Source of the DNA: Alkaliphilus sp.
GTDB lineage: Bacteria; Bacillota; Clostridia; Peptostreptococcales; Natronincolaceae
NCBI GenBank assembly: GCA_023230535.1
Contig: JALNXC010000034.1
Location: forward strand, 1-9,082
Direction: 5' to 3'
Length of the DNA: 9,082 bases
Below the pieces are notes generated by a model. The model was not told the origin of the DNA. It saw only the letters and a program-made list of their open reading frames with translations, and made no database searches. Position numbers and translations under genes: made by a program. Below, one piece after another: positions 1 to 5,786 of the stretch; within the stretch, counting starts at the first letter, position 1, and each line of letters starts with the position of its first letter.

Positions 1-320
1 GGATTATTGATGAAGCATATGAGAGAACAGAGATGTTATTGACTGAAAATATGGATAGGCTTCATGCCGTGGCCCAAGCACTCTTGATAGCCGAAACTTT
101 GGACGCGGAACAGTTTGAAATGATTTTCAGCGGTGAAGTAATAGTTGAAGAAGAGGATACATTGGAAGATCTTCAAGCGAAGGCGAATAAAATCAAGAAA
201 AACAAACAGGACAGAGTGATCCCGAATGAGGGGATTCAAAAAATTCAGGAAGACAATAGAGACAATAATGGGGAGCAGGAAAAAAACGATAATATAGAAG
301 ATAATAAAGAAGAAAAATAA
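1..320 (+). CDS. ftsH: ATP-dependent zinc metalloprotease FtsH, C-terminal end (5' truncated by window)
   Basis: The open frame enters from the left edge (first full codon at base 3) and stops with TAA at 318-320, giving the last 105 residues. The opening stretch, IIDEAYERTEMLLTEN followed by MDRLHAVAQALLIAETLDAE, matches the end of the FtsH M41 peptidase domain, where the motif around EAYERA..LL..N...L..A..LLE.ETL is typical. FtsH is a membrane-anchored AAA+ protease that degrades misfolded membrane proteins and some regulators. The AAA+ module, the HEXXH zinc site and the membrane segments lie outside the window. The last ~55 residues are rich in D, E, K and N and look disordered, as FtsH tails usually do. 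A terminator follows closely, so this is probably the last gene of its transcript. Identity rests on the short C-terminal segment but is supported by the coaX-dusB neighbourhood. Confidence 0.9.
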   Translation, partial: IIDEAYERTEMLLTENMDRLHAVAQALLIAETLDAEQFEMIFSGEVIVEEEDTLEDLQAKANKIKKNKQDRVIPNEGIQKIQEDNRDNNGEQEKNDNIEDNKEEK

Positions 321-344
321 ATAATATAAATAATGAAATATTTT

Positions 345-385
345 AAATAACTTTGGGGGGATAAAAGTACTCCAAAGTTATTTTT
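345..385 (+). terminator. Rho-independent terminator after ftsH
   Basis: Left arm AATAACTTTGG at 346-356 pairs perfectly with CCAAAGTTATT at 372-382. It can extend by the A345-T383 pair and, towards the loop, by a G-T and a G-C pair. The loop is about 11 bases and the right arm merges into a T run at 381-385. The position, 25 bases after the ftsH stop, fits termination of the ftsH transcript. Confidence 0.8.
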
Positions 386-416
386 ATAATATAATCTTTC
401 GGGAGGGGGTCGATAT

Positions 417-467
417 TTGAAAAGTTTTTTGAAAAACTGATTGCAACTGTTAAGAAAAATATATAAA
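417..467 (+). CDS. Candidate 16-residue peptide (small ORF, TTG start)
   Basis: A very purine-rich Shine-Dalgarno-like run, GGGAGGGGG at 401-409, precedes TTG at 417. The frame reads MKKFFEKLIATVKKNI and stops with TAA at 465-467. The peptide is basic at both ends and could form an amphipathic helix. The only argument for translation is the strong ribosome-binding sequence; a frame this short is expected by chance in AT-rich DNA. I do not recognise it. There is little room for a promoter between the ftsH terminator and the ribosome-binding run, although TATAAT strings at 385-395 overlap the terminator tail. Confidence 0.22.
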
Positions 468-480
468 ATAGCATATAATA
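451..480 (+). promoter_or_regulatory. Candidate sigma-A promoter for the mmd operon
   Basis: A perfect TATAAT -10 box lies at 475-480. TTAAGA at 451-456 matches four of six -35 bases, with an 18-base spacer. Other AT-rich hexamers nearby (TATAAT at 482-487, TATAAA at 463-468 with TTGCAA at 442-447) are also possible, so the exact site is uncertain. A promoter is expected here because the gap follows a terminator and precedes a new operon. Confidence 0.3.
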
Positions 481-554
481 ATATAATATAACTGTCTATC
501 TACACATACTCTACTTTAGATGCCTTATTTCGAAAAATAGAGGGGTAAAAAAAT

Positions 555-629
555 ATGGCTATAATTTTATTAGATTTATGGGAAGAAAGATTAAATAAAA
601 TTAGGAGAGATACGAATGGGAAACAATAA
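555..629 (+). CDS. Candidate 24-residue leader peptide overlapping the mmdA start
   Basis: ATG at 555 is preceded by AGAGGGG at 539-545, a plausible ribosome-binding site. The frame encodes 24 residues beginning MAIILLDLWEERLNKIRR and stops with TAA at 627-629. The stop lies 14 bases inside mmdA, in a different frame, so ribosomes finishing the peptide would be positioned to re-start at mmdA (translational coupling). The N-terminal half is hydrophobic and the C-terminal half charged. I do not recognise it. It could be a true coupled leader or a chance frame; the overlap geometry and upstream purine run are the only evidence. Confidence 0.3.
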   Translation: MAIILLDLWEERLNKIRRDTNGKQ

Positions 630-2163
630 ATTAGAAGAACTTCGCAAACGTAGGGCTAAAATCGAAGAAGGGGGAGGTAAAGAAAGAATTGAAGCTCAAC
701 ATGCAAAAGGCAAGTTGACAGCCAGAGAGAGAATAAACTTGTTATTTGACGAAGGAAGCTTTGTGGAGCTGGATGCCTTTGTAAAAGATAAATGTGTCAG
801 GGTTGGTATGGAAAATGTAGATGCACCGAGTGAAGGCGTTATAACAGGATATGGTTTGGTAGACGGCAGGCCTGTATACGCATATTCTCAGGATTTTACT
901 GTTATGGGCGGTTCACTTGGGGGAGTACATGCGAAAAAGATCTGCAAGGTGCAGGATTTAGCTCTGAGAATGGGAAGCCCCATAGTCGCAATGAATGATT
1001 CAGGCGGGGCAAGAATCCAAGAAGGGGTAGGTGCTCTATCCGGATATGGACAAATATTTTATAGGAATACCATAACTTCCGGGGTGGTACCGCAAATATC
1101 GGCAGTTATGGGGCCGTGTGCGGGGGGAGCGGTATATTCTCCGGCATTGACGGATTTCGTATTTATGGTGGATCAGACGAGCCAAATGTTCATCACGGGT
1201 CCGCAGATCACCAAAGTTGCAACGGGTGAAGAAGTGACCATGGAACAATTAGGGGGAGCCATGATTCACAATGAGACGAGTGGAGTTGCACATTTTGTTG
1301 CAGAGGATGAAGAAGCATGTATAGCGGGAATTAAAAAAATACTTTCTTACTTGCCGTCAAACAATTTAGAGACAGCACCGGGGATTGATACTATAACAGA
1401 TACTGATAAGATAGTTCCGGAATTAGATCAAATTATTCCCGAAAATTCGGAAGAAGAATACGATATGAAAAATTTGATCAAAACGCTTTCCGATGATGGA
1501 GACTTCTTCGAGGTTCAACAAAATTATGCTAAAAATATTATTATAGGCTTTGTACGTATAAATGGGCAATCCATAGGCGTTGTTGCAAATCAACCCAGTG
1601 TATTGGCAGGTTGTTTAGATATCAATGCTTCCGATAAGGCGGCGAGATTTGTGAGGACGTGTGATTGTTTTAATATTCCGATAGTAACTATAGTAGATGT
1701 ACCGGGATTTTTACCGGGGACAGAACAAGAACACCGTGGAATTATTCGTCATGGTTCAAAACTGCTCTATGCATATGCCGAGGCAACAGTATTAAAAGTT
1801 ACCCTGATAGTCAGAAAAGCATACGGCGGTGCATATATAGCCATGTGCAGTAAAGATTTAGGTGCGGATATGGTACTTGCCTGGCCGACGGCGGAAATTG
1901 CCGTAATGGGGCCTCAAAGTGCGGCCAATATCATATTCAAAAAAGAAATTGCGGAATCCAAAGATCCACAATCCGCAAGACTCAAAAAAATTGAACAGTA
2001 TAGAGAAGAGATATCTACACCTTATGTGGCAGCGGAAAAAGGTTTTGTTGATGATATAATAGAGCCGTCCACCACGAAAGTTAGGGTTGCGGATGCTCTC
2101 AGAATGTTAGCCGGCAAGAGAAAAACAAGACCGGCCAAAAAACATGGTAATTTACCGCTGTAA
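616..2163 (+). CDS. mmdA: Methylmalonyl-CoA decarboxylase alpha subunit (carboxyltransferase)
   Basis: The 515-residue protein belongs to the acyl-CoA carboxyltransferase family (propionyl-CoA carboxylase beta / MmdA). It should transfer the carboxyl group of (S)-methylmalonyl-CoA to biotin on MmdC in the cytoplasm. Visible landmarks are the N-terminal crotonase-like half with NDSGGARIQEG (127-137) and GPCAGGAVYSPALTDF (166-181), and the C-terminal half with VDVPGFLPG (360-368), KAYGGAYIAM (401-410) and MGPQSAANIIF (431-441). It ends in KKHGNLPL, a usual MmdA/PccB tail. Length is normal for the family. ATG at 616 follows GGAGAG at 603-608, and the start gives the standard N-terminus. It is the first gene of the mmdADCB operon. 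The neighbouring Na+-pump subunits favour a decarboxylase over an ATP-dependent carboxylase. Exact acyl-CoA specificity (methylmalonyl versus another) is inferred; the shorter length argues against glutaconyl-CoA decarboxylase GcdA. Confidence 0.93.
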   Translation: MGNNKLEELRKRRAKIEEGGGKERIEAQHAKGKLTARERINLLFDEGSFVELDAFVKDKCVRVGMENVDAPSEGVITGYGLVDGRPVYAYSQDFTVMGGSLGGVHAKKICKVQDLALRMGSPIVAMNDSGGARIQEGVGALSGYGQIFYRNTITSGVVPQISAVMGPCAGGAVYSPALTDFVFMVDQTSQMFITGPQITKVATGEEVTMEQLGGAMIHNETSGVAHFVAEDEEACIAGIKKILSYLPSNNLETAPGIDTITDTDKIVPELDQIIPENSEEEYDMKNLIKTLSDDGDFFEVQQNYAKNIIIGFVRINGQSIGVVANQPSVLAGCLDINASDKAARFVRTCDCFNIPIVTIVDVPGFLPGTEQEHRGIIRHGSKLLYAYAEATVLKVTLIVRKAYGGAYIAMCSKDLGADMVLAWPTAEIAVMGPQSAANIIFKKEIAESKDPQSARLKKIEQYREEISTPYVAAEKGFVDDIIEPSTTKVRVADALRMLAGKRKTRPAKKHGNLPL

Positions 2164-2180
2164 GAGGCTCAATATTTTAT

Positions 2181-2237
2181 GGCACACAGCTCATCCGGCA
2201 TATCGGCACACAGTTCGTCCGGCACACCGGTACACAG
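2181..2237 (+). repeat. Imperfect 24-bp tandem repeat between mmdA and mmdD
   Basis: Two 24-base units at 2181-2204 and 2205-2228 both begin GGCACACAG and share TCCGGCA, differing at a few positions. A third partial copy (GGTACACAG) occupies 2229-2237. The block fills much of the 106-base gap between the mmdA stop and the mmdD ribosome-binding site, so it is transcribed within the operon. It is richer in G+C than the surrounding DNA. No function is evident. Confidence 0.75.
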
Positions 2238-2269
2238 ACTTTCGACTTCTAAAAGTGAGGTGACAAACA

Positions 2270-2692
2270 ATGAATCTGTTAGAAAAAATGAAATTTTCTA
2301 TTGATACTATGACTATGGGAGAAAAATTTTTTGCCAGTATACAGGTAACCGTTCTGGGTATTGTTATAGTATTTGCAGCACTGGCTATACTATATTTTGC
2401 TATAATTATTATGGAAAAATCAATAAATAATTCACAAAAATCCACGGAAAAAGCTGAATCAAGGCCCAGTATAGATGAGACGGTAGATTTAGATTATGAA
2501 GAAGTTGCACATAGAGAAGATGAAAATATTATTGATGATACGGAACTTGTAGCAGTTATTACGGCAGCTATAGCCTCAAGTTTCCATATTCCCATACAGG
2601 ATGTTGTCATTAAGGGTATAAAACATATACAAGATCCCACACCTATCTGGGCAAAAGTGGGTAGAATAGAACAGATCAATAATATGCTTTAA
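2270..2692 (+). CDS. mmdD: Na+-pumping decarboxylase small subunit, OadG/MmdD family
   Basis: The 140-residue protein has one strong N-terminal membrane helix (about residues 22-47, IQVTVLGIVIVFAALAILYF). A charged linker (50-90) follows, then a short conserved C-terminal segment, DDTELVAVITAAIASS (89-104), and PTPIWAKVGR (123-132). This layout, one membrane anchor, an acidic linker, then ELVAVI.AAIA and W...GR, is that of OadG gamma and MmdD delta subunits. These hold the carboxyltransferase and the biotin carrier to the membrane decarboxylase. Start ATG 2270 follows GTGAGGTGA at 2254-2262. It lies between mmdA and mmdC, as in the mmdADCB order I recall for Propionigenium. No separate mmdE, known from Veillonella, is visible. 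The family varies greatly in sequence, so the assignment rests on architecture, C-terminal motif and context. Confidence 0.85.
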   Translation: MNLLEKMKFSIDTMTMGEKFFASIQVTVLGIVIVFAALAILYFAIIIMEKSINNSQKSTEKAESRPSIDETVDLDYEEVAHREDENIIDDTELVAVITAAIASSFHIPIQDVVIKGIKHIQDPTPIWAKVGRIEQINNML

Positions 2693-2745
2693 TTATAAAA
2701 CTTTTGCTTTCAAATACTATAATTTTATTATGGAGGAATCGTATA

Positions 2746-3156
2746 ATGAGAAGATTTAATATAACTGTAAATGGTGTTTCTTATGAAGTGGAAGTGGAAG
2801 AAATTTTGGGAGCCGGGTCATCAGATGTAGTTCCTGCACCGGCGTCTAAACCGGTGGCATCCGCACCGGAATCCGCACCGGCAGCTAAGTCGGCACCTGC
2901 ACAGGTAGCCAAACCGGCTTCGTCCGCAGCAGTTCCCGAAGGTGCTACAACCATAGAAGCACCGATGCCGGGGAATATCTGGAAGGTGGAAGTAGTGGAA
3001 GGGCAGGAAGTAAAGGCGGGAGATTTACTTCTGATTTTAGAAGCTATGAAAATGGAAAATGAAATTTTGGCCCCGGTTGACGGAGTCATTGCATCTATTC
3101 ATGTTGTTCAGGGTGCGGTTGTAAATGGGGGAGATGTTTTAATATCCCTTAAGTAA
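2746..3156 (+). CDS. mmdC: Biotin carboxyl carrier subunit of the decarboxylase
   Basis: The 136-residue biotin carrier receives the carboxyl group from MmdA and presents it to MmdB. The N-terminal segment MRRFNITVNGVSYEVEVEEI (1-20) is the usual start of short gamma/MmdC proteins. It is followed by a Pro/Ala/Ser-rich flexible linker (about 28-66) and a biotinyl-lipoyl domain (about 67-136). The biotinylation motif EAMKMEN is at 99-105 with the modified lysine at K102, 34 residues from the C-terminus as expected. ATG 2746 is chosen because GGAGG at 2732-2736 lies 9 bases upstream and the protein then begins with the family N-terminus. A frame extension back to 2704 would add 14 residues without a ribosome-binding site. 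BirA, encoded two genes downstream, is the likely modifying enzyme. Confidence 0.93.
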   Translation: MRRFNITVNGVSYEVEVEEILGAGSSDVVPAPASKPVASAPESAPAAKSAPAQVAKPASSAAVPEGATTIEAPMPGNIWKVEVVEGQEVKAGDLLLILEAMKMENEILAPVDGVIASIHVVQGAVVNGGDVLISLK

Positions 3157-3192
3157 TAAAAGCACCTAAAACAATTGAAAGGAGATGCACAA

Positions 3193-4326
3193 ATGGTCGA
3201 TATAATTGTAGATTTTTTAGGAGGTATAGGTTTTGTAAGCATGACAGTTGGCCAATTGCTTATGATAGGCGTCTCATGTTTGTTGTTATATCTGGCAATT
3301 GCAAAGGGGTTTGAGCCGTTGCTGTTAGTTCCCATAGCCTTTGGTATGTTATTGGCCAACATGCCTTTTGCAGGAATCATGGATGTCGGAACAGCGGATT
3401 CCCCGGGGGGGCTGTTACATTACATCTATAATTTTGGAATAAAGCAAGGAATCTTTCCTCCCCTGATCTTTTTGGGTGTGGGGGCAATGACAGATTTTGG
3501 CCCATTGATTGCTAATCCAAAGAGTTTATTTTTGGGAGCGGCAGCGCAGTTGGGAATATTTTTTACATTTATCGGCTCAACATTGCTTGGATTTACGGCT
3601 AAACAGGCTGCATCTATCGGAATTATAGGTGGGGCGGACGGGCCTACGGCAATATTTTTAACTTCCAAGTTAGCACCCGGTTTATTAGGACCGGTGGCAA
3701 TCGCAGCCTATTCCTATATGGCACTTGTTCCGATTATTCAACCTCCTATTATGAGGGCACTTACAACTAAGGAAGAGCGAAAGATTAAGATGAAACAGTT
3801 GAGGGATGTATCAAAGGTTGAAAAAATTATTTTCCCTATAATGACAACTGTGGTGGTTGCTTTAATAGTACCGAGTGCAACGTCTTTGGTAGGTATGTTG
3901 ATGTTGGGTAACCTCTTTAAGGAATGCGGTGTAACTGAAAGATTATCTAAGACAGCTCAAAATGAGCTTATAAATATAGTCACTATATTGTTAGGTTTAA
4001 GTGTAGGAGCGACAGCCGGTGCGGAACAGTTTTTAAGATCTGAAACAATTAAAATAATCATTCTTGGTGTAGTTGCCTTTGCTGTCGGCACGGCCGGAGG
4101 GGTCCTGCTTGGAAAATTGATGAATAAATTATCAGGCGGCAAGGTAAATCCACTCATAGGTTCGGCAGGGGTTTCGGCAGTGCCTATGGCGGCTAGGGTT
4201 TCTCAGGTTGTCGGTCAGGAAGAGAACCCGGGTAATTTCTTATTGATGCACGCGATGGGACCGAATGTAGCGGGGGTGATAGGTTCTGCCGTGGCGGCAG
4301 GTGTACTGTTATCGCTATTTGGCTAA
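3193..4326 (+). CDS. mmdB: Na+-transporting carboxybiotin decarboxylase beta subunit
   Basis: The 377-residue integral membrane protein decarboxylates carboxybiotin on MmdC and couples this to Na+ export. Signature segments are GVGAMTDFGPL (95-105), IIGGADGPTAIF (144-155), YSYMALVPIIQPP (173-185) and NPLIGSAGVSAVPMAARVSQ (319-338). From memory, functional residues of Klebsiella OadB are D203, Y229, N373, G377, S382 and R389. D149, Y175, N319, G323, S328 and R335 occur here at a constant offset of 54, so the Na+/H+ machinery looks intact. Hydrophobic segments run along the whole protein. ATG 3193 follows AAAGGAGAT at 3178-3186; an in-frame TTG at 3175 precedes that site and is rejected. OadB, GcdB and MmdB are hard to tell apart by sequence; the MmdA-type partner decides the name. 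It is the last structural gene of the operon. Confidence 0.93.
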   Translation: MVDIIVDFLGGIGFVSMTVGQLLMIGVSCLLLYLAIAKGFEPLLLVPIAFGMLLANMPFAGIMDVGTADSPGGLLHYIYNFGIKQGIFPPLIFLGVGAMTDFGPLIANPKSLFLGAAAQLGIFFTFIGSTLLGFTAKQAASIGIIGGADGPTAIFLTSKLAPGLLGPVAIAAYSYMALVPIIQPPIMRALTTKEERKIKMKQLRDVSKVEKIIFPIMTTVVVALIVPSATSLVGMLMLGNLFKECGVTERLSKTAQNELINIVTILLGLSVGATAGAEQFLRSETIKIIILGVVAFAVGTAGGVLLGKLMNKLSGGKVNPLIGSAGVSAVPMAARVSQVVGQEENPGNFLLMHAMGPNVAGVIGSAVAAGVLLSLFG

Positions 4327-4360
4327 TGGGAGGCGAGAGGTCGGAAATGAGAAGCGGAAA

Positions 4361-4383
4361 GTTTACAGGAAAATCATGTAAAC
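4361..4383. promoter_or_regulatory. Perfect inverted repeat GTTTACA-N9-TGTAAAC upstream of birA
   Basis: GTTTACA at 4361-4367 and TGTAAAC at 4377-4383 are perfect 7-base inverted arms around a 9-base centre, in the mmdB-birA gap. It could be a protein-binding dyad or an RNA hairpin. The arms resemble BirA operator half-sites, but their order is reversed relative to the E. coli operator. Confidence 0.4.
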
Positions 4384-4384
4384 C

Positions 4385-4433
4385 AGGCCCGGGCGTCTTC
4401 TGAGCAGTAGGGGCGGGCCTATGTGTCCGCCCG
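4385..4433. repeat. GC-rich double-hairpin, REP-like element between mmdB and birA
   Basis: AGGCCCG at 4385-4391 pairs perfectly with CGGGCCT at 4414-4420. The overlapping GGGCGGGC at 4411-4418 pairs with GTCCGCCC at 4425-4432 (one G-T pair). The two stems share bases and cannot form together. The second half resembles dispersed TAGGGGCGG...CCGCCC hairpins that I recall as common intergenic repeats in Clostridia-type genomes. A T run at 4441-4445 lies eight bases after the second stem, too far for a classical terminator, so it could be a weak terminator, an attenuator or just a repeat. Confidence 0.55.
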
Positions 4434-4511
4434 AAACAGATTTTTGCTTTGTTCAAGGTGACAATTTTCATACAGATTGATTGTCTCCTTAGTTTTTTGG
4501 AGAGTGAAACC

Positions 4512-5492
4512 ATGAGAGACAAAATATTAGGAGAATTATATAAAAATAAAGAAAACTATATATCCGGAGAGCTATTGGCTGCGGACTTAGGGGTTTCCCG
4601 TACGGCAGTATGGAAACATATAAATATATTGAAAGAACAGGGATATAATATAGAAACCGCCCCCGGAAAAGGCTATAGACTTTTAGAAATGGAGGATAAA
4701 CTTTTACCTGGAGAAATAGAAAATATTCTTTCCAACAAAGTTATAGGTAAACAAATCATCTATTTTGACAGCATCGATTCCACCAACGGTTATGCCAAAA
4801 AAAAGATTGACCAACTGAAGGATGGGACTGTTATTTTAGCCGAGAGGCAGACCGCCGGAAGGGGTAGAAGGGGAAGGGGATGGGTCTCTCCCGAAGGGAC
4901 AGGCATTTGGATGAGTATAGTCTTAAAACCTGATATTCCCCCTAGAGAAGGTATAAAGATGACACAGATAGCAGTAGCGGCAGTATGTAAATCCATCAGG
5001 GAATTAACAAAATTGGATGCGTTGATCAAATGGCCCAATGATATTGTTATCAATGGGAAAAAAGTATGCGGCATTTTAACGGAAATGGCGGGAGAGTTGA
5101 ACAAAATCAATTATATTGTTATAGGCATCGGTATAAATGTAAATGTGAAAGATTTTCCGGAGGAAATAAAAAAACATGCCTCCTCATTGTTTATAGAAGG
5201 CAACAAAAAAATAGATAGAAAGATTCTTTTGGTTGATATTCTAAAAAAATTTGAAAATTTGTACGGCGCTTATATGAGGAATTTAAATTTAAATGAGACC
5301 CTATCCATCGTTAGGAATTATTCTGCCATATTGGGAAAGAATATAAGAATTATACAGGGCAAATCGGTTAAAATGGCAGGAGCTGTAGATATCAATGATG
5401 ACGGATTATTATTGGTGGAAACCGAGAACGGCAGCAGGGAACTGATTTCATCCGGTGAGATTTCCATCAGGGGAGAAAAAGGATATATATAA
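4512..5492 (+). CDS. birA: Bifunctional biotin--[biotin carboxyl carrier] ligase / biotin repressor
   Basis: The 326-residue protein makes biotinyl-5'-AMP and attaches biotin to carrier lysines such as K102 of MmdC; with its DNA-binding domain it probably also represses biotin genes. An N-terminal winged helix (about 1-60) contains SGELLAADLGVSRTAVWKHI (18-37). The catalytic core shows DSTN (89-92), the biotinyl-AMP loop GRGRRGRGW (116-124), KWPNDI (173-178), GIL (187-189) and GIGINV (205-210). A C-terminal SH3-like domain follows at about 275-320. Length and order match class II BirA. Start ATG 4512 lies seven bases after GGAGAG (4499-4504) and gives the normal N-terminus; the frame is open back to a TTG at 4449 with no ribosome-binding site, so the extra 21 codons are rejected. 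It follows the mmd operon by 185 bases and shares its job of supplying holo-carrier. Confidence 0.95.
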   Translation: MRDKILGELYKNKENYISGELLAADLGVSRTAVWKHINILKEQGYNIETAPGKGYRLLEMEDKLLPGEIENILSNKVIGKQIIYFDSIDSTNGYAKKKIDQLKDGTVILAERQTAGRGRRGRGWVSPEGTGIWMSIVLKPDIPPREGIKMTQIAVAAVCKSIRELTKLDALIKWPNDIVINGKKVCGILTEMAGELNKINYIVIGIGINVNVKDFPEEIKKHASSLFIEGNKKIDRKILLVDILKKFENLYGAYMRNLNLNETLSIVRNYSAILGKNIRIIQGKSVKMAGAVDINDDGLLLVETENGSRELISSGEISIRGEKGYI

Positions 5493-5636
5493 AGATGACA
5501 GGGGGACGTTTCGCTTGTCATCTGTTGTCATCTCATGTTCGCCTCGAGAGATGACAAGCGAAACGTCCCCCTGTCATGGAGAGATGACAAGCGAAACGTC
5601 CCCCTGTCACTTCCCCTGTCACTTCCCCTGTCATCT
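5493..5636. repeat. GGGGGAC-type repeat block A (inverted and tandem copies)
   Basis: The 31-base unit at 5493-5523 starts immediately after the birA stop. It consists of AGATGACA, a core GGGGGACGTTTCGCT, and TGTCATCT, so its ends are an 8-base inverted repeat. An inverted copy at 5549-5577 matches 29 bases of it (5495-5523) perfectly around a 25-base spacer, and another inverted copy lies at 5582-5609. Two tandem 12-base pieces, CTTCCCCTGTCA, follow at 5610-5621 and 5622-5633, ending in TCT. The block can form small hairpins within units or one 29-bp hairpin with either downstream copy. There is no T run, so it is not a classical terminator. It shares its core with the block at 7166-7293. 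Confidence 0.9.
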
Positions 5637-5667
5637 TATCGGTTTCTATTGCATTGCAAACCGCATC

Positions 5668-5688
5668 CTGTTAAAATGTTAATAACAG
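5668..5688. promoter_or_regulatory. Inverted repeat CTGTTA-N9-TAACAG upstream of the ECF transporter gene
   Basis: CTGTTA at 5668-5673 and TAACAG at 5683-5688 are perfect 6-base inverted arms around nine AT-rich bases. It lies about 100 bases before the transporter start and is a possible operator. The rest of 5637-5773 is AT-rich leader with no convincing promoter pair; TATAAA at 5732-5737 is a possible -10 without a clear -35. Confidence 0.3.
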
Positions 5689-5773
5689 AACAGCCGGCAT
5701 CATATTTCGAGTCGGACCGGTTCTAAAAAGCTATAAAATAATAAATTGTCCGGCATCTTATAAGAGCTGGAAC

Positions 5774-5780
5774 GGAGGTG
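5774..5780 (+). promoter_or_regulatory. Ribosome-binding site GGAGGTG that fixes the transporter start
   Basis: GGAGGTG at 5774-5780 contains the GTG at 5778 that could be read as a start. Because the site itself must pair with 16S rRNA, initiation is more likely at TTG 5787, six bases downstream. ATG 5799 is too far away. Confidence 0.65.
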
Positions 5781-5786
5781 TTTGAA

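Noticed and set aside
616..2163. Glutaconyl-CoA decarboxylase alpha or acetyl-CoA carboxylase subunit
   Set aside because: GcdA is longer and differs in its motifs; no biotin carboxylase gene is present, and the OadB-type pump partner marks a decarboxylase.
2704..2745. Upstream extension of mmdC by 14 codons
   Set aside because: The GGAGG site at 2732-2736 lies inside the extension and points to ATG 2746, which gives the family N-terminus.
2781..3089. 102-codon minus-strand frame opposite mmdC, rich in Ala and Gly
   Set aside because: It is a shadow of the Pro/Ala-rich linker codons of mmdC.
4449..4511. Upstream extension of birA by 21 codons from a TTG
   Set aside because: There is no ribosome-binding site before 4449, while GGAGAG at 4499-4504 serves ATG 4512.
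5493..5636. CRISPR array
   Set aside because: Copies are in both orientations, spacers are absent or irregular, and no cas genes are present.
5455..5726. Two overlapping + frames across block A, with peptide repeats such as MTSETSPCH and DDKRNVPLS
   Set aside because: The peptide repetition only mirrors DNA repeats, one frame overlaps the end of birA, there is no ribosome-binding site, and the protein resembles nothing known.
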